The notes beneath the pieces are model-generated. The model was not told the DNA's origin and searched no databases. It worked only from the letters and a program-made list of their open reading frames with translations. From the NCBI RefSeq assembly GCF_026107455.2, contig NZ_JAPCHY010000017.1:1-64000 (forward strand): a stretch of 64,000 nt of DNA, read 5' to 3'. Below, one piece after another: positions 45,593 through 54,528 of this stretch; position 1 is the first letter of the stretch, and each line of letters opens with the position of its first letter. Source of the stretch: Xanthomonas chitinilytica (GTDB lineage: Bacteria; Pseudomonadota; Gammaproteobacteria; Xanthomonadales; Xanthomonadaceae). The position numbers and the translations under genes were made by a program.

Positions 45593-46714
45593 TCAGACCC
45601 AGCCCACCATCGCGAACAGCTTCAGGATCAGGTAGGCGCAGCCGCCGGCCGCGGGAATGGTCAGGATCCACGCCCACAGGATGCGTTCGATCACGCCGAT
45701 CTTCAGCGAACGCGGGTTCTTGGCGAAGCCCACGCCCATGATCGCGGTGGAGATGCTGTGGGTGGTGGATACCGGCATGCCGAAGTGGGCGGCAACGGTC
45801 AGGATCGTGGCCGAGCTGGTTTCCGCGGCGAAGCCGTGGATCGGGTGCAGCTTGACCATCTTGTGACCCAGCGTCTTGATGATCTTCCAGCCGCCCGAGG
45901 CGGTACCGGCGGCCATCACGACGGCGCAGGTCAACACGATCCAGGTGGCGATCGCCTGCCCGTCGCTGGCCTGCGGGTGCAGGAATCCCAGCCACGACGG
46001 CAGCTCGTCCAGCACTCCGGTGGCCTCGGCGCCGATCAGGGTCATGGCGATGATGCCCATGGTCTTCTGCGCGTCGTTGTGGCCGTGGGCGAAGCCCATG
46101 TAGGCGGCCGAGACGATCTGCGCCTTGCCGAAGAAGGCGTTGACCCAGCGCGGACGCGCCAGCCGGCCGATCGCGCCGCCGATCTTCGCCAGCCCGGCGA
46201 TCAACGCCCACAACAGGCACATCACCAGGATGCCGAGCACGAAGCCGGCCACCGGCGAGGTGATCATCGGCAGGAACACCTTCCACAGCAGGCCCTTGTT
46301 CTGCGCCCAGCTGCCCAGCCGCTCGGACCAGATCAGCGCATCCCAGTTGTTGTGGGCCGCGGCCAGGCCGGCGCCGCACAGGCCACCGATCAGCGCGTGC
46401 GAGGACGAGGACGGCAGGCCCTTCCACCACGTGATCAGGTTCCAGACGATGCCGCCGAGCAGCGCGCACAGGATCACCTGCGGGGTGACGTCGACGACGT
46501 CGGTGTTGATCAGGCCCGAGGCGATGGTCAGGGCCACCGCGGTGCCGGTCAGCGCACCGATCAGGTTCATGAAGGCAGCCAGCAGCACGGCCGAGCCGGG
46601 CGAGAGCACCTTGGTCGCCACCACGGTGGCGATGGAGTTGGCGGTGTCGTGGAAGCCGTTGATGAACTCGAAGACGAGCGCGGCCAGGATCACCACCAGC
46701 ACTAGGGTGAGCAT
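45593..46714 (-). CDS. pit: Inorganic phosphate transporter, Pit family
   Basis: 373 residues, about ten membrane segments. The duplicated signature appears as EFINGFHDTANSIATVVAT and GFAHGHNDAQKTMG. Pit proteins take up metal-phosphate with protons at low affinity. It lies 12 bp after the DUF47 gene on the same strand, the standard Pit/accessory protein pair. Confidence 0.96.
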   Translation of the reverse strand: MLTLVLVVILAALVFEFINGFHDTANSIATVVATKVLSPGSAVLLAAFMNLIGALTGTAVALTIASGLINTDVVDVTPQVILCALLGGIVWNLITWWKGLPSSSSHALIGGLCGAGLAAAHNNWDALIWSERLGSWAQNKGLLWKVFLPMITSPVAGFVLGILVMCLLWALIAGLAKIGGAIGRLARPRWVNAFFGKAQIVSAAYMGFAHGHNDAQKTMGIIAMTLIGAEATGVLDELPSWLGFLHPQASDGQAIATWIVLTCAVVMAAGTASGGWKIIKTLGHKMVKLHPIHGFAAETSSATILTVAAHFGMPVSTTHSISTAIMGVGFAKNPRSLKIGVIERILWAWILTIPAAGGCAYLILKLFAMVGWV

Positions 46715-46726
46715 CGGCGGTTCCCG

Positions 46727-47353
46727 TCAGCTGTTCTTGAGCACGATCTGGTAGGCCACCACGCCGGCTTCGCGGCAGCGGTCGATGGCCTTTTCCAGGA
46801 TCTCGAAGAATTCCTTGAGCAGGAACATCTGCAGGTTGTCCAGGCGCCCGGAATAGATGTCCCGGTACAGCTCCAGCATCAGCCGGTCGGCCTCGTTCTC
46901 CAACGCCCGCAGCTTCTCGTTGAGCGCGGTCATGCGGTCCAGGTTCATGTGGCGCAGGTCGTTGACCATTTCCACCACCACCGTGGCCGCCTGCTCCAGC
47001 ATCGCCGCGCGCGGCGCGAAGTCGATCTGCTCCAGGTGCTGGACCGCCAGCGAGTAGCGGTCGGCGAACTTCTCGATCTGCTTGGGAATCTTGTACAGCG
47101 CCGAGCCCAGCGCCTCGATGTCCTCGCGCTCGATCGGGGTCATGAAGCTGTCCACCAGCGCCTGGCTGATCTTGTCCGAGGCCGCGCGCTCGCGCAGGCG
47201 CGCCAGCTTGAAGGCGTCCAGCGCCGGCTGCCGGTCGGCTTCGCGCATCATCGCGTGGAGCGCCTTGGCGCTGTCGTAGGCGGCCTGTGCGGCCTCGTCC
47301 AGCAGGGTGTAGAACTGTTTGCCGGAGCCGAAAATGGTCTGCAACGAGAACAT
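46727..47353 (-). CDS. DUF47 (PhoU-like) Pit accessory protein
   Basis: 208 residues, all-helical, with the PhoU-like repeats (LDEAAQAAYDSAKALHAMM, LGSALYKIPKQIEKFADRY, EFFEILEKAIDRCREAGVV). DUF47 proteins are needed for, or regulate, Pit transport in several bacteria. It is upstream of pit and surely in the same operon. Confidence 0.93.
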   Translation of the reverse strand: MFSLQTIFGSGKQFYTLLDEAAQAAYDSAKALHAMMREADRQPALDAFKLARLRERAASDKISQALVDSFMTPIEREDIEALGSALYKIPKQIEKFADRYSLAVQHLEQIDFAPRAAMLEQAATVVVEMVNDLRHMNLDRMTALNEKLRALENEADRLMLELYRDIYSGRLDNLQMFLLKEFFEILEKAIDRCREAGVVAYQIVLKNS

Positions 47354-47473
47354 GAGGAACCTAATTCGCCGTCTCGGGGAGGACGGCACCGGGCGGAATT
47401 ATGACGGCTAGATGACCGTCCTGGTAATACCGCGGCCTCCATCCCCGCCCGTCCCGCCCGCGTGAGCCCGGGC

Positions 47474-47504
47474 TTGCCGGTCCGGCACCGGCTTTTGTTA
47501 AGAT
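47474..47504 (+). promoter_or_regulatory. Possible promoter of the CBS/CorC gene
   Basis: TTGCCG (47474-47479) and TAAGAT (47499-47504), 19 bp apart, upstream of the gene at 47635. A 6-bp hairpin with a TTTT tail (47476-47496) overlaps it and could instead mark an attenuator. Weak evidence. Confidence 0.3.
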
Positions 47505-47634
47505 GCGCAGGCGCCTCGGGCGCAGCCTATGGACGACGACCCCCATCCCCCGCCGCGACACCGCGCTGCCCGCCTGGGCAGGTACTCCAACCGTACCTGC
47601 GTGATCCCGCATCCCCCGCTGCCACCAACCGGGG

Positions 47635-48957
47635 ATGCCGCCCGTGTTTGAATTCCTGATCGTCATCGCCCTGGTCCTGCTGAACGGGTTCTTCGCCATG
47701 TCCGAGATGTCGGTCATGACCTCCCGCAAGAGCCGCCTCAAGCAGATGGCCGGATCCAGCAAGCGCGCCGAACGGGCGCTGGCGCTGGCGGAAAAGCCCG
47801 AGAACTTCCTGTCCACGGTGCAGATCGGCATCACCCTGATCGGCGTGCTCACCGGCCTGTTCGGCGGCGAGGCCATCGGCCTGGGCATCGCCGCCTGGCT
47901 GCAGCAGCTGGTGCCGGCCACGGCCGCCTACGCCGATGTGATCGGCAAGACCCTGGCGGTGGCGCTGATCACCTTCCTGACGCTCATCTTCGGCGAACTG
48001 GTACCTAAACGGGTCGCAATCACCCGCTCGGAGAGCATCGCCGGGCTGGTCGCGCTGCCCATGGGCTGGCTCGCCACCATTGCCGCGCCCGGCGTATGGG
48101 TGCTGTCCCGGACCACCCGGCTGGTGCTGCACGTGCTGGGCCTGGGCAAGGACGAATCGGCGCAGGTGACCGAAGAGGAGATCCGCATGCTGGTGGCCGA
48201 GAGCCACGAGCAGGGGGTGATCGACGCCCACGAGCGCGACATGATGAACCGGGTCATGCGCCTGGGCGACCGCACCGCCGACAGCCTGATGACCCCGCGC
48301 AACCGCATCGCCTGGCTGGACACCACCGCCGATCCGGAAAAGAACCTGCAGACCATGCGCGACAACGCGTTCTCGCGCTACCCGGTCTACCGCGACAACG
48401 ACCAGGACATCGTCGGCATCCTCGAGGTGAAGAGCCTGGTCACCCGCATGTACGACGGCGACCCGTCGCTGTTCCGGAACCTGCGCGAGACGCTGTACGT
48501 GTCCGAGTCCACCCACGCGATGAAGCTGCTGGAGATCTTCCGCGAGGAGCAGCAGTCGATGGCGCTGGTGGTGGACGAGTACGGCGAGATCCAGGGCCTG
48601 GTGACCATCAGCGACCTGATGGGCGCGGTGGTCGGCCGCCTGCAGGCGGTGGAGAACACCGACGAGGACGCGCTGGTGGTGACCCGCGAGGACGGCTCGC
48701 TGCTGATCGACGGCTCGCTGCCGGTCGACGAACTGCGCGACCTGCTGGGCGGGGTCGAACTGCCGGCCGCCGAGGAAGGCGACTACCACACGCTGGCCGG
48801 CATGTGCATCCACTATTTCGGCCGCATCCCGCACGTCGGCGAGTACTTCGACTGGGCCGGCTGGCGCATCGAGATCATCGATCTGGATGGCGCCCGGATC
48901 GACAAGCTGCTGCTGCGCACCCTGCCCGAAGACGCCAGCGATGAAGCCACCGCCTGA
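47635..48957 (+). CDS. HlyC/CorC-family membrane protein with CBS pair
   Basis: 440 residues: DUF21 membrane domain with three to four helices (LIVIALVLLNGFFAMSEMS, QIGITLIGVLTGLFGG), two CBS domains (about 205-330; MTPRNRIAW, VVDEYGEIQGLVTISDLMG), and a C-terminal CorC_HlyC domain. Relatives include YtfL/PaeA, implicated in polyamine export, and CorC/YoaE proteins linked to magnesium or cobalt efflux. The transported species is not evident. It overlaps the start of the next gene by 17 bp. Confidence 0.93.
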   Translation: MPPVFEFLIVIALVLLNGFFAMSEMSVMTSRKSRLKQMAGSSKRAERALALAEKPENFLSTVQIGITLIGVLTGLFGGEAIGLGIAAWLQQLVPATAAYADVIGKTLAVALITFLTLIFGELVPKRVAITRSESIAGLVALPMGWLATIAAPGVWVLSRTTRLVLHVLGLGKDESAQVTEEEIRMLVAESHEQGVIDAHERDMMNRVMRLGDRTADSLMTPRNRIAWLDTTADPEKNLQTMRDNAFSRYPVYRDNDQDIVGILEVKSLVTRMYDGDPSLFRNLRETLYVSESTHAMKLLEIFREEQQSMALVVDEYGEIQGLVTISDLMGAVVGRLQAVENTDEDALVVTREDGSLLIDGSLPVDELRDLLGGVELPAAEEGDYHTLAGMCIHYFGRIPHVGEYFDWAGWRIEIIDLDGARIDKLLLRTLPEDASDEATA

Positions 48958-49594
48958 TTCCAGCGGCGGGCACGCTCCCGGCTACCGCAACGAAGGCATC
49001 CGCACGTTGCTCGAGACCTTCGCCTCCGGCGACCCGGACGAGGTGCTGCGGCTCGGCCGGATCCTGCTGAACCTGCAGCAGGGCGGCTTCGGCGTGTTCC
49101 TGTTCATCGCGATCCTGCCGGCGTTCGTGCCGATCCCCGGGGTCGGCGGCGCGGTCAGCGGTCCGCTGGTGATCCTGATCGGACTGCAGATGCTGGTCGG
49201 CCTGCGCCGGCCCTGGCTGCCCCGCTTCATCGGCGAGCGCGGCCCGCGCCGCCGCACCATGCAGCGCTTCCTGCACAAGATCTCCCCGCCGCTGCGGCGG
49301 CTGGACCGGATGCTGAAACCGCGCCTGCCGGCGATGCTGGACCCGCTGCCGGCGCATGTGCTGACCGGCGCGCTGCTGGTCCTGATCGGGCTGCTGCTGT
49401 CGCTGCCGATCCCGTTCACCAACTACCTGTTCGGCTTCCAGCTGCTGCTGTTCGCGCTGGCCCTGCTGGAACGCGACGGCGCGCTGATGCTGCTCAACTG
49501 GATCGCCGCGCTGGCCGCGATCGCCTTCTTCGGCTTCAGCTCCGGCCACCTGCTCGGCTACACCGTCGAGCAGTTCCAGCGCTGGTTCGGCTGA
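48941..49594 (+). CDS. ExoD-family membrane protein, copy 2
   Basis: 217 residues, the same family as the gene at 32855 but clearly divergent. Membrane segments include GGFGVFLFIAILPAFVPIPG, a central stretch, and LTGALLVLIGLLLSLPIPF. It begins inside the 3' end of the CBS gene (ATG at 48941), so the two are probably one unit. A basic cytosolic loop (RRPWLPRFIGERGPRRRTM) separates the helix pairs. Function unknown. Confidence 0.85.
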   Translation: MKPPPDSSGGHAPGYRNEGIRTLLETFASGDPDEVLRLGRILLNLQQGGFGVFLFIAILPAFVPIPGVGGAVSGPLVILIGLQMLVGLRRPWLPRFIGERGPRRRTMQRFLHKISPPLRRLDRMLKPRLPAMLDPLPAHVLTGALLVLIGLLLSLPIPFTNYLFGFQLLLFALALLERDGALMLLNWIAALAAIAFFGFSSGHLLGYTVEQFQRWFG

Positions 49595-49605
49595 GCCTGC
49601 GCCTC

Positions 49606-49645
49606 GCAACCTGCCCGCGACCTGTCGCGGACGCAGGCAGGTTGC
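49606..49645. terminator. Bidirectional terminator after the exoD-like and LLM genes
   Basis: A 10-bp perfect outer stem GCAACCTGCC/GGCAGGTTGC (49606-49615, 49636-49645) with an inner stem CGCGA/TCGCG, between two convergent genes. No long T tract. Confidence 0.65.
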
Positions 49646-49717
49646 GCGCTTGGCGGGAAGACATCGCACATGTGTCGATGCCTGCGCATTCCGGGCAGCG
49701 GGATCGGCAACGGGTTC

Positions 49718-50710
49718 TCAGGGGCCGAGGCTGCGCCAGGCCTGCATCGCCAGTTCGAACGAACGCAGCCGCGCCCGGTGGTCGAAGATGTTGGCGGTCA
49801 GCAGCAGTTCGTCCGGGCGATGCCGCCCGACGAACGCCGCCATGCCGGCGGCCACGCCTTCCGCATCGCCGAGCACCGTGCACGCCAGCGCGCGCTCGAC
49901 GCCGGCCTTCTCGTGCGGCTCCCAGAACGCCTCGATGTCGTCGACCGGCGGCGGGATCAGTCCCGGCCGGCCGCGGCGCAGGTTGACGAAGCTCTGCTGC
50001 TGGGTGGTGAACAGCCGCCGCGACTCTCTTTCCGAATCGCTGGCCACCACGTTCAGCGCCAGGATCGCGTATGGCCGCTCCAGCCGCGCCGAACGGCGGA
50101 ACTCCCGGCGATAGACGTCCAGCGCCTCGTCCATCGCGTCGGGGGCGAAATGCGAGGCGAAGGCGAACGGCAGTCCCATCGCCGCCGCCAGCCGCGCACT
50201 GAACAGGCTCGAGCCCAGCAGCCATACCGGCACCTCGATGCCGGCGCCGGGGACCGCGCGCACCGCCTGCCCCGGCTGTGCCGGCTCGAAGTAGTGCAGC
50301 AGCTCGCGCACGTCCTGCGGGAACTGGTCGGCGCTGTCGAAATAGCGGCGCAGCGCGCGGGTGGTGGCCTGGTCGGTGCCCGGCGCCCGGCCCAGCCCCA
50401 GGTCGATGCGGTCGGGGTACAGCGACGCCAGCGTGCCGAACTGTTCGGCCACCTGCAGCGGCGAGTGGTTGGGCAGCATGATGCCGCCGGCACCGACGCG
50501 GATGCGGCGGGTACCGCCGGCCACGTGGCCGATCAGCACCGCGGTGGCGGCGCTGGCGATGCCCGGCATGCTGTGGTGCTCGGCCAGCCAGTAGCGGTGG
50601 TAGCCCCAGTCGTCGGCATGCCGGGCCAGGTCCAGCATGTTGGCGAAGGCACGGGTGGGATCGCTGCCCTCGCAGACCGGGGCGAGATCGAGGATCGACA
50701 AGGGGATCAT
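49718..50710 (-). CDS. Flavin-dependent oxidoreductase, LLM (luciferase-like) class
   Basis: 330 residues, TIM-barrel luciferase fold. Segments [49 protein letters not shown] and [13 protein letters not shown] are typical of the YhbW-like alkanal monooxygenase group, which uses reduced flavin and oxygen. Substrate unknown. The frame is open upstream, but the ATG at 50710 starts homology and has GGAAA upstream. Confidence 0.92.
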   Translation of the reverse strand: MIPLSILDLAPVCEGSDPTRAFANMLDLARHADDWGYHRYWLAEHHSMPGIASAATAVLIGHVAGGTRRIRVGAGGIMLPNHSPLQVAEQFGTLASLYPDRIDLGLGRAPGTDQATTRALRRYFDSADQFPQDVRELLHYFEPAQPGQAVRAVPGAGIEVPVWLLGSSLFSARLAAAMGLPFAFASHFAPDAMDEALDVYRREFRRSARLERPYAILALNVVASDSERESRRLFTTQQQSFVNLRRGRPGLIPPPVDDIEAFWEPHEKAGVERALACTVLGDAEGVAAGMAAFVGRHRPDELLLTANIFDHRARLRSFELAMQAWRSLGP

Positions 50711-50897
50711 CAGGCGGTTTCCGTCGGCGTAGCCCCTACACATGGGGCCGTGCGCCACCTTTGCCAGCGCTCCACCGCCTACGCGGGCACAACACTGATT
50801 TCCGCTGCCCACCGCCGGTCACTCCCGGCCAAGGTGCCGGCTCCCGCCACGCAGCCCTTGTCCGTGCGGCAACCGCGGCGCTCGGCCGGGACAGTGC

Positions 50898-51659
50898 TCA
50901 GGCCGCCGCCGGCTCCGGCTCGTCGCGGTCCACCAGCGGCTGCAGCTGCGGGTCCAGCGCCACCCGCTCGTCGAACACGAAGCAGCGTCCCTCGTAGCCC
51001 TCGCCGCCGACCGCCTCGAAATAGCCGAGGATGCCGCCGTCGAGCTGCAGCACGTTGTCCATGCCGTCGCCGCGCATCCACAGCGCCGCCTTCTCGCAGC
51101 GGATGCCGCCGGTGCAGAAGCTGACCACGGTGGCATCGGCCAGCGCCGGCCGGTGCGGCTCCAGCGCCTGCGGCAGGTCGGTGAACCTGGCGATGGGCAG
51201 GGTCAGCGCGCCGGCGAAGGTGCCGTATTCGAACTCCTGGGCGTTGCGGGTATCGAGCATCACCACGCGCCTGCCGGCATCGTCGTGCCCCTGCCGGAGC
51301 CAGCGCTGCAGCGTCTGCGGGTCCACGCTGGGCGCGCGTTCCTGGTCCAGCGGCTGTGCGTCGTCGCGGCGGAAGCTGATGATCTCCGGCTTGACCTTGG
51401 CCTTGAGCCGCGCGAACGGCTGCATGCGGCTGCGGCTGTACTTCACCCGCATCTGCGCGAAGCGGGAATCGGCCTGCAGCGCCCGGTAGAAGGCGTCGAT
51501 ACCCTCGCCGCTTCCGGCCAGGAACAGGTTCACGCCCTCTTCGGCCACCAGCACGGTGCCGCGCAGTCCGTTGTCCTGCGCGCTTTGGTACAGCTGCGCG
51601 GCAAGCGCCTGCGGGTCGGCGACGGGAACGAAATGGTAGGCGGCGGTATTGACGATCAT
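50898..51659 (-). CDS. trhO: tRNA uridine(34) hydroxylase (rhodanese family)
   Basis: 253 residues: N-terminal acylphosphatase-like domain, then a rhodanese domain with the catalytic cysteine in [14 protein letters not shown]. TrhO (YceA) makes 5-hydroxyuridine at the wobble position using oxygen. FEYGTFAGA and the final Asp/Glu-rich tail are typical. It stands alone between the LLM gene and a small membrane protein. Confidence 0.95.
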   Translation of the reverse strand: MIVNTAAYHFVPVADPQALAAQLYQSAQDNGLRGTVLVAEEGVNLFLAGSGEGIDAFYRALQADSRFAQMRVKYSRSRMQPFARLKAKVKPEIISFRRDDAQPLDQERAPSVDPQTLQRWLRQGHDDAGRRVVMLDTRNAQEFEYGTFAGALTLPIARFTDLPQALEPHRPALADATVVSFCTGGIRCEKAALWMRGDGMDNVLQLDGGILGYFEAVGGEGYEGRCFVFDERVALDPQLQPLVDRDEPEPAAA

Positions 51660-51787
51660 CGGCCTATTTTAGGCGCTTCCCGTACTGCGGGCGAAGAACC
51701 GGACGTTCCGGGCCGACCGCGGACGGCTCGCGGCCACGGGAACGCCGGAAGCTCCGTGGCTTCCCCCAACCTCCCTCCTTCCCCGCC

Positions 51788-52153
51788 TCAGCGGGTCAGC
51801 AGGAAGAACGGCAGCAGCACCAACGAAGCCACCAGCAGCATCGCGACCAGGGTCGCCAGCACGAACAGCGGCCGCCGCCGGATCAGCGTGCCGAAGGTCT
51901 CGGCGGTGCCGTCGCGCAGCGCCGCCTCGCGCTCGGCCCGTACCCGTTCGCCGCGCGCGGCCTGGTAGTCGGCCATCAGCGCCTTGGCGCGGGGATGCTC
52001 GGTGTTGTCCTTGATCCAGATCCCGCCGGCGGAAATGCCCCACGGGCTGGGACGGGTCTCGTAGTAGCCGATGCGGTGGGCATCGAGCAGCGCGCGCACG
52101 TCGTCGGCCTCGTCTTCGGCCACGTTGCGCAGGTTGAGCAGCAGTTTCGACAT
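51788..52153 (-). CDS. Small tail-anchored protein, DUF6164-like
   Basis: 121 residues. The soluble N-terminal part begins with [20 protein letters not shown], followed by [14 protein letters not shown] and a membrane segment near the C-terminus ([20 protein letters not shown]). It resembles a small conserved xanthomonad/pseudomonad family that has no assigned function. It is divergent from the FKBP gene. Confidence 0.75.
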   Translation of the reverse strand: MSKLLLNLRNVAEDEADDVRALLDAHRIGYYETRPSPWGISAGGIWIKDNTEHPRAKALMADYQAARGERVRAEREAALRDGTAETFGTLIRRRPLFVLATLVAMLLVASLVLLPFFLLTR

Positions 52154-52219
52154 GCCGCCATGATAGCGCCCGGCGATGCGCTAACCTTGCACGCCCCCGA
52201 CTCCACCGGATTCCCGACG

Positions 52220-52669
52220 ATGCGCCGCCTGCTGATCCCGCTGCTGCTGTCCCTGCTCGCCGCCTGCACCCCGCCCGGCCCGCCCGGCCCGCCCGGCCCG
52301 CCGCCGGGCGGCAGCATCGCCGAATTCCAGAAGCTCGACACCGTGGCCGGCGACGGCGCCGAAGCCGTGGCCGGCCACGACGTGACCGTGCACTACAGCG
52401 GCTGGCTGTACGACGAGAACGCCGCCGACAAGCACGGCCGCAAGTTCGACAGCTCGCTCGACCGCGGCGAGCCGTTCACCTTCCCGCTGGGCGCCGGCAA
52501 GGTCATCCGCGGCTGGGACGAGGGCATGGCCGGGATGAAGGTCGGCGGCAAGCGCACGCTGATGATCCCGGCCGAGTACGGCTACGGCGCCCGCGGCGCC
52601 GGCGGCGTGATTCCGCCGAACGCATCGCTGGTGTTCGAGGTGGAACTGCTGGACGTGGCCCCGCGCTGA
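52220..52669 (+). CDS. Lipoprotein FKBP-type peptidyl-prolyl isomerase
   Basis: 149 residues. Lipobox LLAAC with the cysteine at residue 16, then three Gly-Pro-Pro repeats as a collagen-like spacer, and one complete FKBP domain ([55 protein letters not shown]). It should act at the outer or inner membrane surface, catalysing proline isomerisation. It is 15 bp upstream of the flavoprotein gene. Confidence 0.93.
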   Translation: MRRLLIPLLLSLLAACTPPGPPGPPGPPPGGSIAEFQKLDTVAGDGAEAVAGHDVTVHYSGWLYDENAADKHGRKFDSSLDRGEPFTFPLGAGKVIRGWDEGMAGMKVGGKRTLMIPAEYGYGARGAGGVIPPNASLVFEVELLDVAPR

Positions 52670-52684
52670 GCGGACGCCGTCGCC

Positions 52685-53926
52685 ATGCCGCATCCGCAGA
52701 ACCCGCGACGCGTGGCCGTGATCGGCGGCGGTCCCGCCGGCCTGATGGCGGCCGAGACCGTGCGCGCCGCCGGCCATGCGGTGGATCTCTACGAGGCCAA
52801 GGGCTCGCCCGGCCGCAAGTTCCTGATCGCCGGCAAGGGCGGCCTCAACCTGACCCATTCCGATCCGCGCCCGCTGTTCGACAGCCGCTACCGCGGGCAG
52901 GCCTCGACCGTCGGCCAGTGGCTGGATGGGTTCGATGCGCAGGCACTGCGCGACTGGGCTGCCGGCTTCGGCGTGGAGACCTACGTGGGCAGCTCCGGCC
53001 GCGTGTTCCCGGTCGACCGCAAGGCCGCACCGCTGCTGCGCGGCTGGGTGCGGCGGCTGAAGGAACAGGGCGTGCGCCTGCATGCCAACCATCGCTGGAT
53101 CGGCTGGAGCGACGACGGCACCCTGCGCTTCGCCACCGAAGACGGCGAGAAGCAGGCCACCGCCGATGCCACCGTGCTGGCACTGGGCGGCGGCAGCTGG
53201 CCGCAGCTGGGCAGCGACGGCGCCTGGGTCGCGCCGTTGCAGGCGCGCGGCGTGGACATCGCCCCGCTGCAGTCGGCCAACTGTGGTTTCGACATCGACT
53301 GGACCCCGTTCTTCGCCCAGCGCCATGCGGGCGCACCGCTGAAACCGGTGGTCGCGCACTGGATCGACCTGGCCGGCCAGCCGCAGTCGCTGCAGGGCGA
53401 ATGCGTGGCCAGCGAATACGGCATCGAAGGCAGTCTGGTCTACGCGCTGGCCGCCGACCTGCGCGAGACCATCAACCGCGATGGCCATGCCCCGCTGTGG
53501 CTGGACCTGGTGCCGGGCCGCGACGAGGCGCGCCTGCTGGCCGACCTGTCGCGCCCGCGCAAGGGCCGCAGCTTCGGCGAGCACCTGCGCCGCCAGGCCG
53601 GGCTGGATGCGGTGAAGGCCGCGCTGGTGTTCGAGATCCTCGGCAAGGACGCCGGCCACGACCTGCCGGCCGTGGCCGCCACGCTCAAGCGTCTGCCGCT
53701 GCGCCTGCTGCGACCGCGGCCAATGGCCGAGGTGATCAGCACCGCCGGTGGCGTGCGCCTGGATGCGCTGGATGAAGGTTTGATGCTGCGCGCCCTGCCC
53801 GGCGTGTTCTGTGCCGGCGAGATGCTGGACTGGGAGGCACCGACCGGCGGCTACCTGCTCACCGCATGCTACGCGAGCGGCCGGCGTGCGGCCGAGGGCG
53901 TGATCGGGTGGTTGGCCGGACGTTGA
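52685..53926 (+). CDS. FAD-dependent oxidoreductase of the HI0933/TIGR03862 type
   Basis: 413 residues. N-terminal FAD dinucleotide motif VAVIGGGPAGLMAAE, AGKGGLNLTHSD typical of the HI0933-like flavoproteins, and C-terminal CAGEMLDWEAPTGGYLLTACYASG. The family is conserved but lacks a proven reaction. It follows the FKBP gene closely on the same strand. Confidence 0.92.
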   Translation: MPHPQNPRRVAVIGGGPAGLMAAETVRAAGHAVDLYEAKGSPGRKFLIAGKGGLNLTHSDPRPLFDSRYRGQASTVGQWLDGFDAQALRDWAAGFGVETYVGSSGRVFPVDRKAAPLLRGWVRRLKEQGVRLHANHRWIGWSDDGTLRFATEDGEKQATADATVLALGGGSWPQLGSDGAWVAPLQARGVDIAPLQSANCGFDIDWTPFFAQRHAGAPLKPVVAHWIDLAGQPQSLQGECVASEYGIEGSLVYALAADLRETINRDGHAPLWLDLVPGRDEARLLADLSRPRKGRSFGEHLRRQAGLDAVKAALVFEILGKDAGHDLPAVAATLKRLPLRLLRPRPMAEVISTAGGVRLDALDEGLMLRALPGVFCAGEMLDWEAPTGGYLLTACYASGRRAAEGVIGWLAGR

Positions 53927-53930
53927 GGGT

Positions 53931-54422
53931 TCATTGAGATTGCCGGCCAACGGCCGGCGCTACCCACGGGCGACGCATGCTCAGCGAGGCCAGCGCAATA
54001 CCACCGGGATGCGGATAGGCTTCCTCGCGCACGGCGATGAAGCCCTGTCGCCGATAGAACGGCACGGCGTTGAGCGAAGCGGACAGCACCACGTCGCGAC
54101 TCCGGTCGGCCATCTCCAGCAGGCGTTGCATCAGGGCCCGGCCAATGCCCCGGCCACCGCGATCCGGGGCTACGAACAGCGCATCGACCTCATTGCCGTC
54201 GGCATCGAATACGCCGAAACCGAGCAACGTGCCCTGCCCATCTTCGGCCACCACGCCACCGCCCTGCCCCAGCAACCGCGGGTACTGCGTCGGCGGTGGC
54301 GAGGCCGACCACGGCGCGATCACCTCTGGCGGATAGTGGCTGCTGCAGGTCTCGCGTATGCAGCGCGTGCGCAGCGCCCACAGCGTGGCGATGTCATCGA
54401 GGGTACCGGCCCTGAACTGCAC
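53931..54422 (-). CDS. GNAT-family acetyltransferase with a C-terminus contributed by a REP element
   Basis: 163 residues starting at a GTG with a strong AAGGAGG ribosome site. The acetyl-CoA-binding core is DALFVAPDRGGRGIGRALMQ followed by LSASLNAVPFYRRQGF. The last ten codons, after LSMRRPW, overlap a GTAG-type REP element (53942-53963), so VAPAVGRQSQ or close to it is probably not part of the ancestral protein. A second, inverted REP pair lies directly before its ribosome site. Substrate unknown. Confidence 0.88.
   Translation of the reverse strand: MQFRAGTLDDIATLWALRTRCIRETCSSHYPPEVIAPWSASPPPTQYPRLLGQGGGVVAEDGQGTLLGFGVFDADGNEVDALFVAPDRGGRGIGRALMQRLLEMADRSRDVVLSASLNAVPFYRRQGFIAVREEAYPHPGGIALASLSMRRPWVAPAVGRQSQ
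53942..53963 (-). repeat. GTAG-type REP element at the 3' end of the GNAT gene
   Basis: On the minus strand: GTAGC, then a 7-bp stem GCCGGCC/GGCCGGC with a three-base loop. This is the layout of Stenotrophomonas GTAG (SMAG) elements. It lies inside the GNAT reading frame and would also act as a hairpin between the convergent flavoprotein and GNAT genes. Confidence 0.75.
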
Positions 54423-54433
54423 GAGGCCTCCTT

Positions 54434-54510
54434 GTAGCGTCGAGCTTGCTCGACCGATTTCGACCCGACGCCTCCAGATCGGGAGCAAGAGCGGTCGACC
54501 AACGGTCGAC
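54434..54510. repeat. Inverted pair of GTAG-type REP elements upstream of the GNAT gene
   Basis: The first unit is GTAG (54434-54437) with stem GTCGAG/CTCGAC and loop CTTG. The second is the stem GTCGACC/GGTCGAC at 54494-54510 in inverse orientation, with the GTAG changed to GGAG. It occupies the whole gap between the GNAT and glutamate-synthase-like genes. Confidence 0.75.
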
Positions 54511-54528
54511 TCCCCCATCCCATCGACG

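Noticed and set aside
47529..47651. A 40-codon upstream frame overlapping the start of the CBS/CorC gene
   Set aside because: No ribosome site, odd Pro/Arg composition, and nothing to show that it is translated. It could be a regulatory leader frame but I cannot support it.
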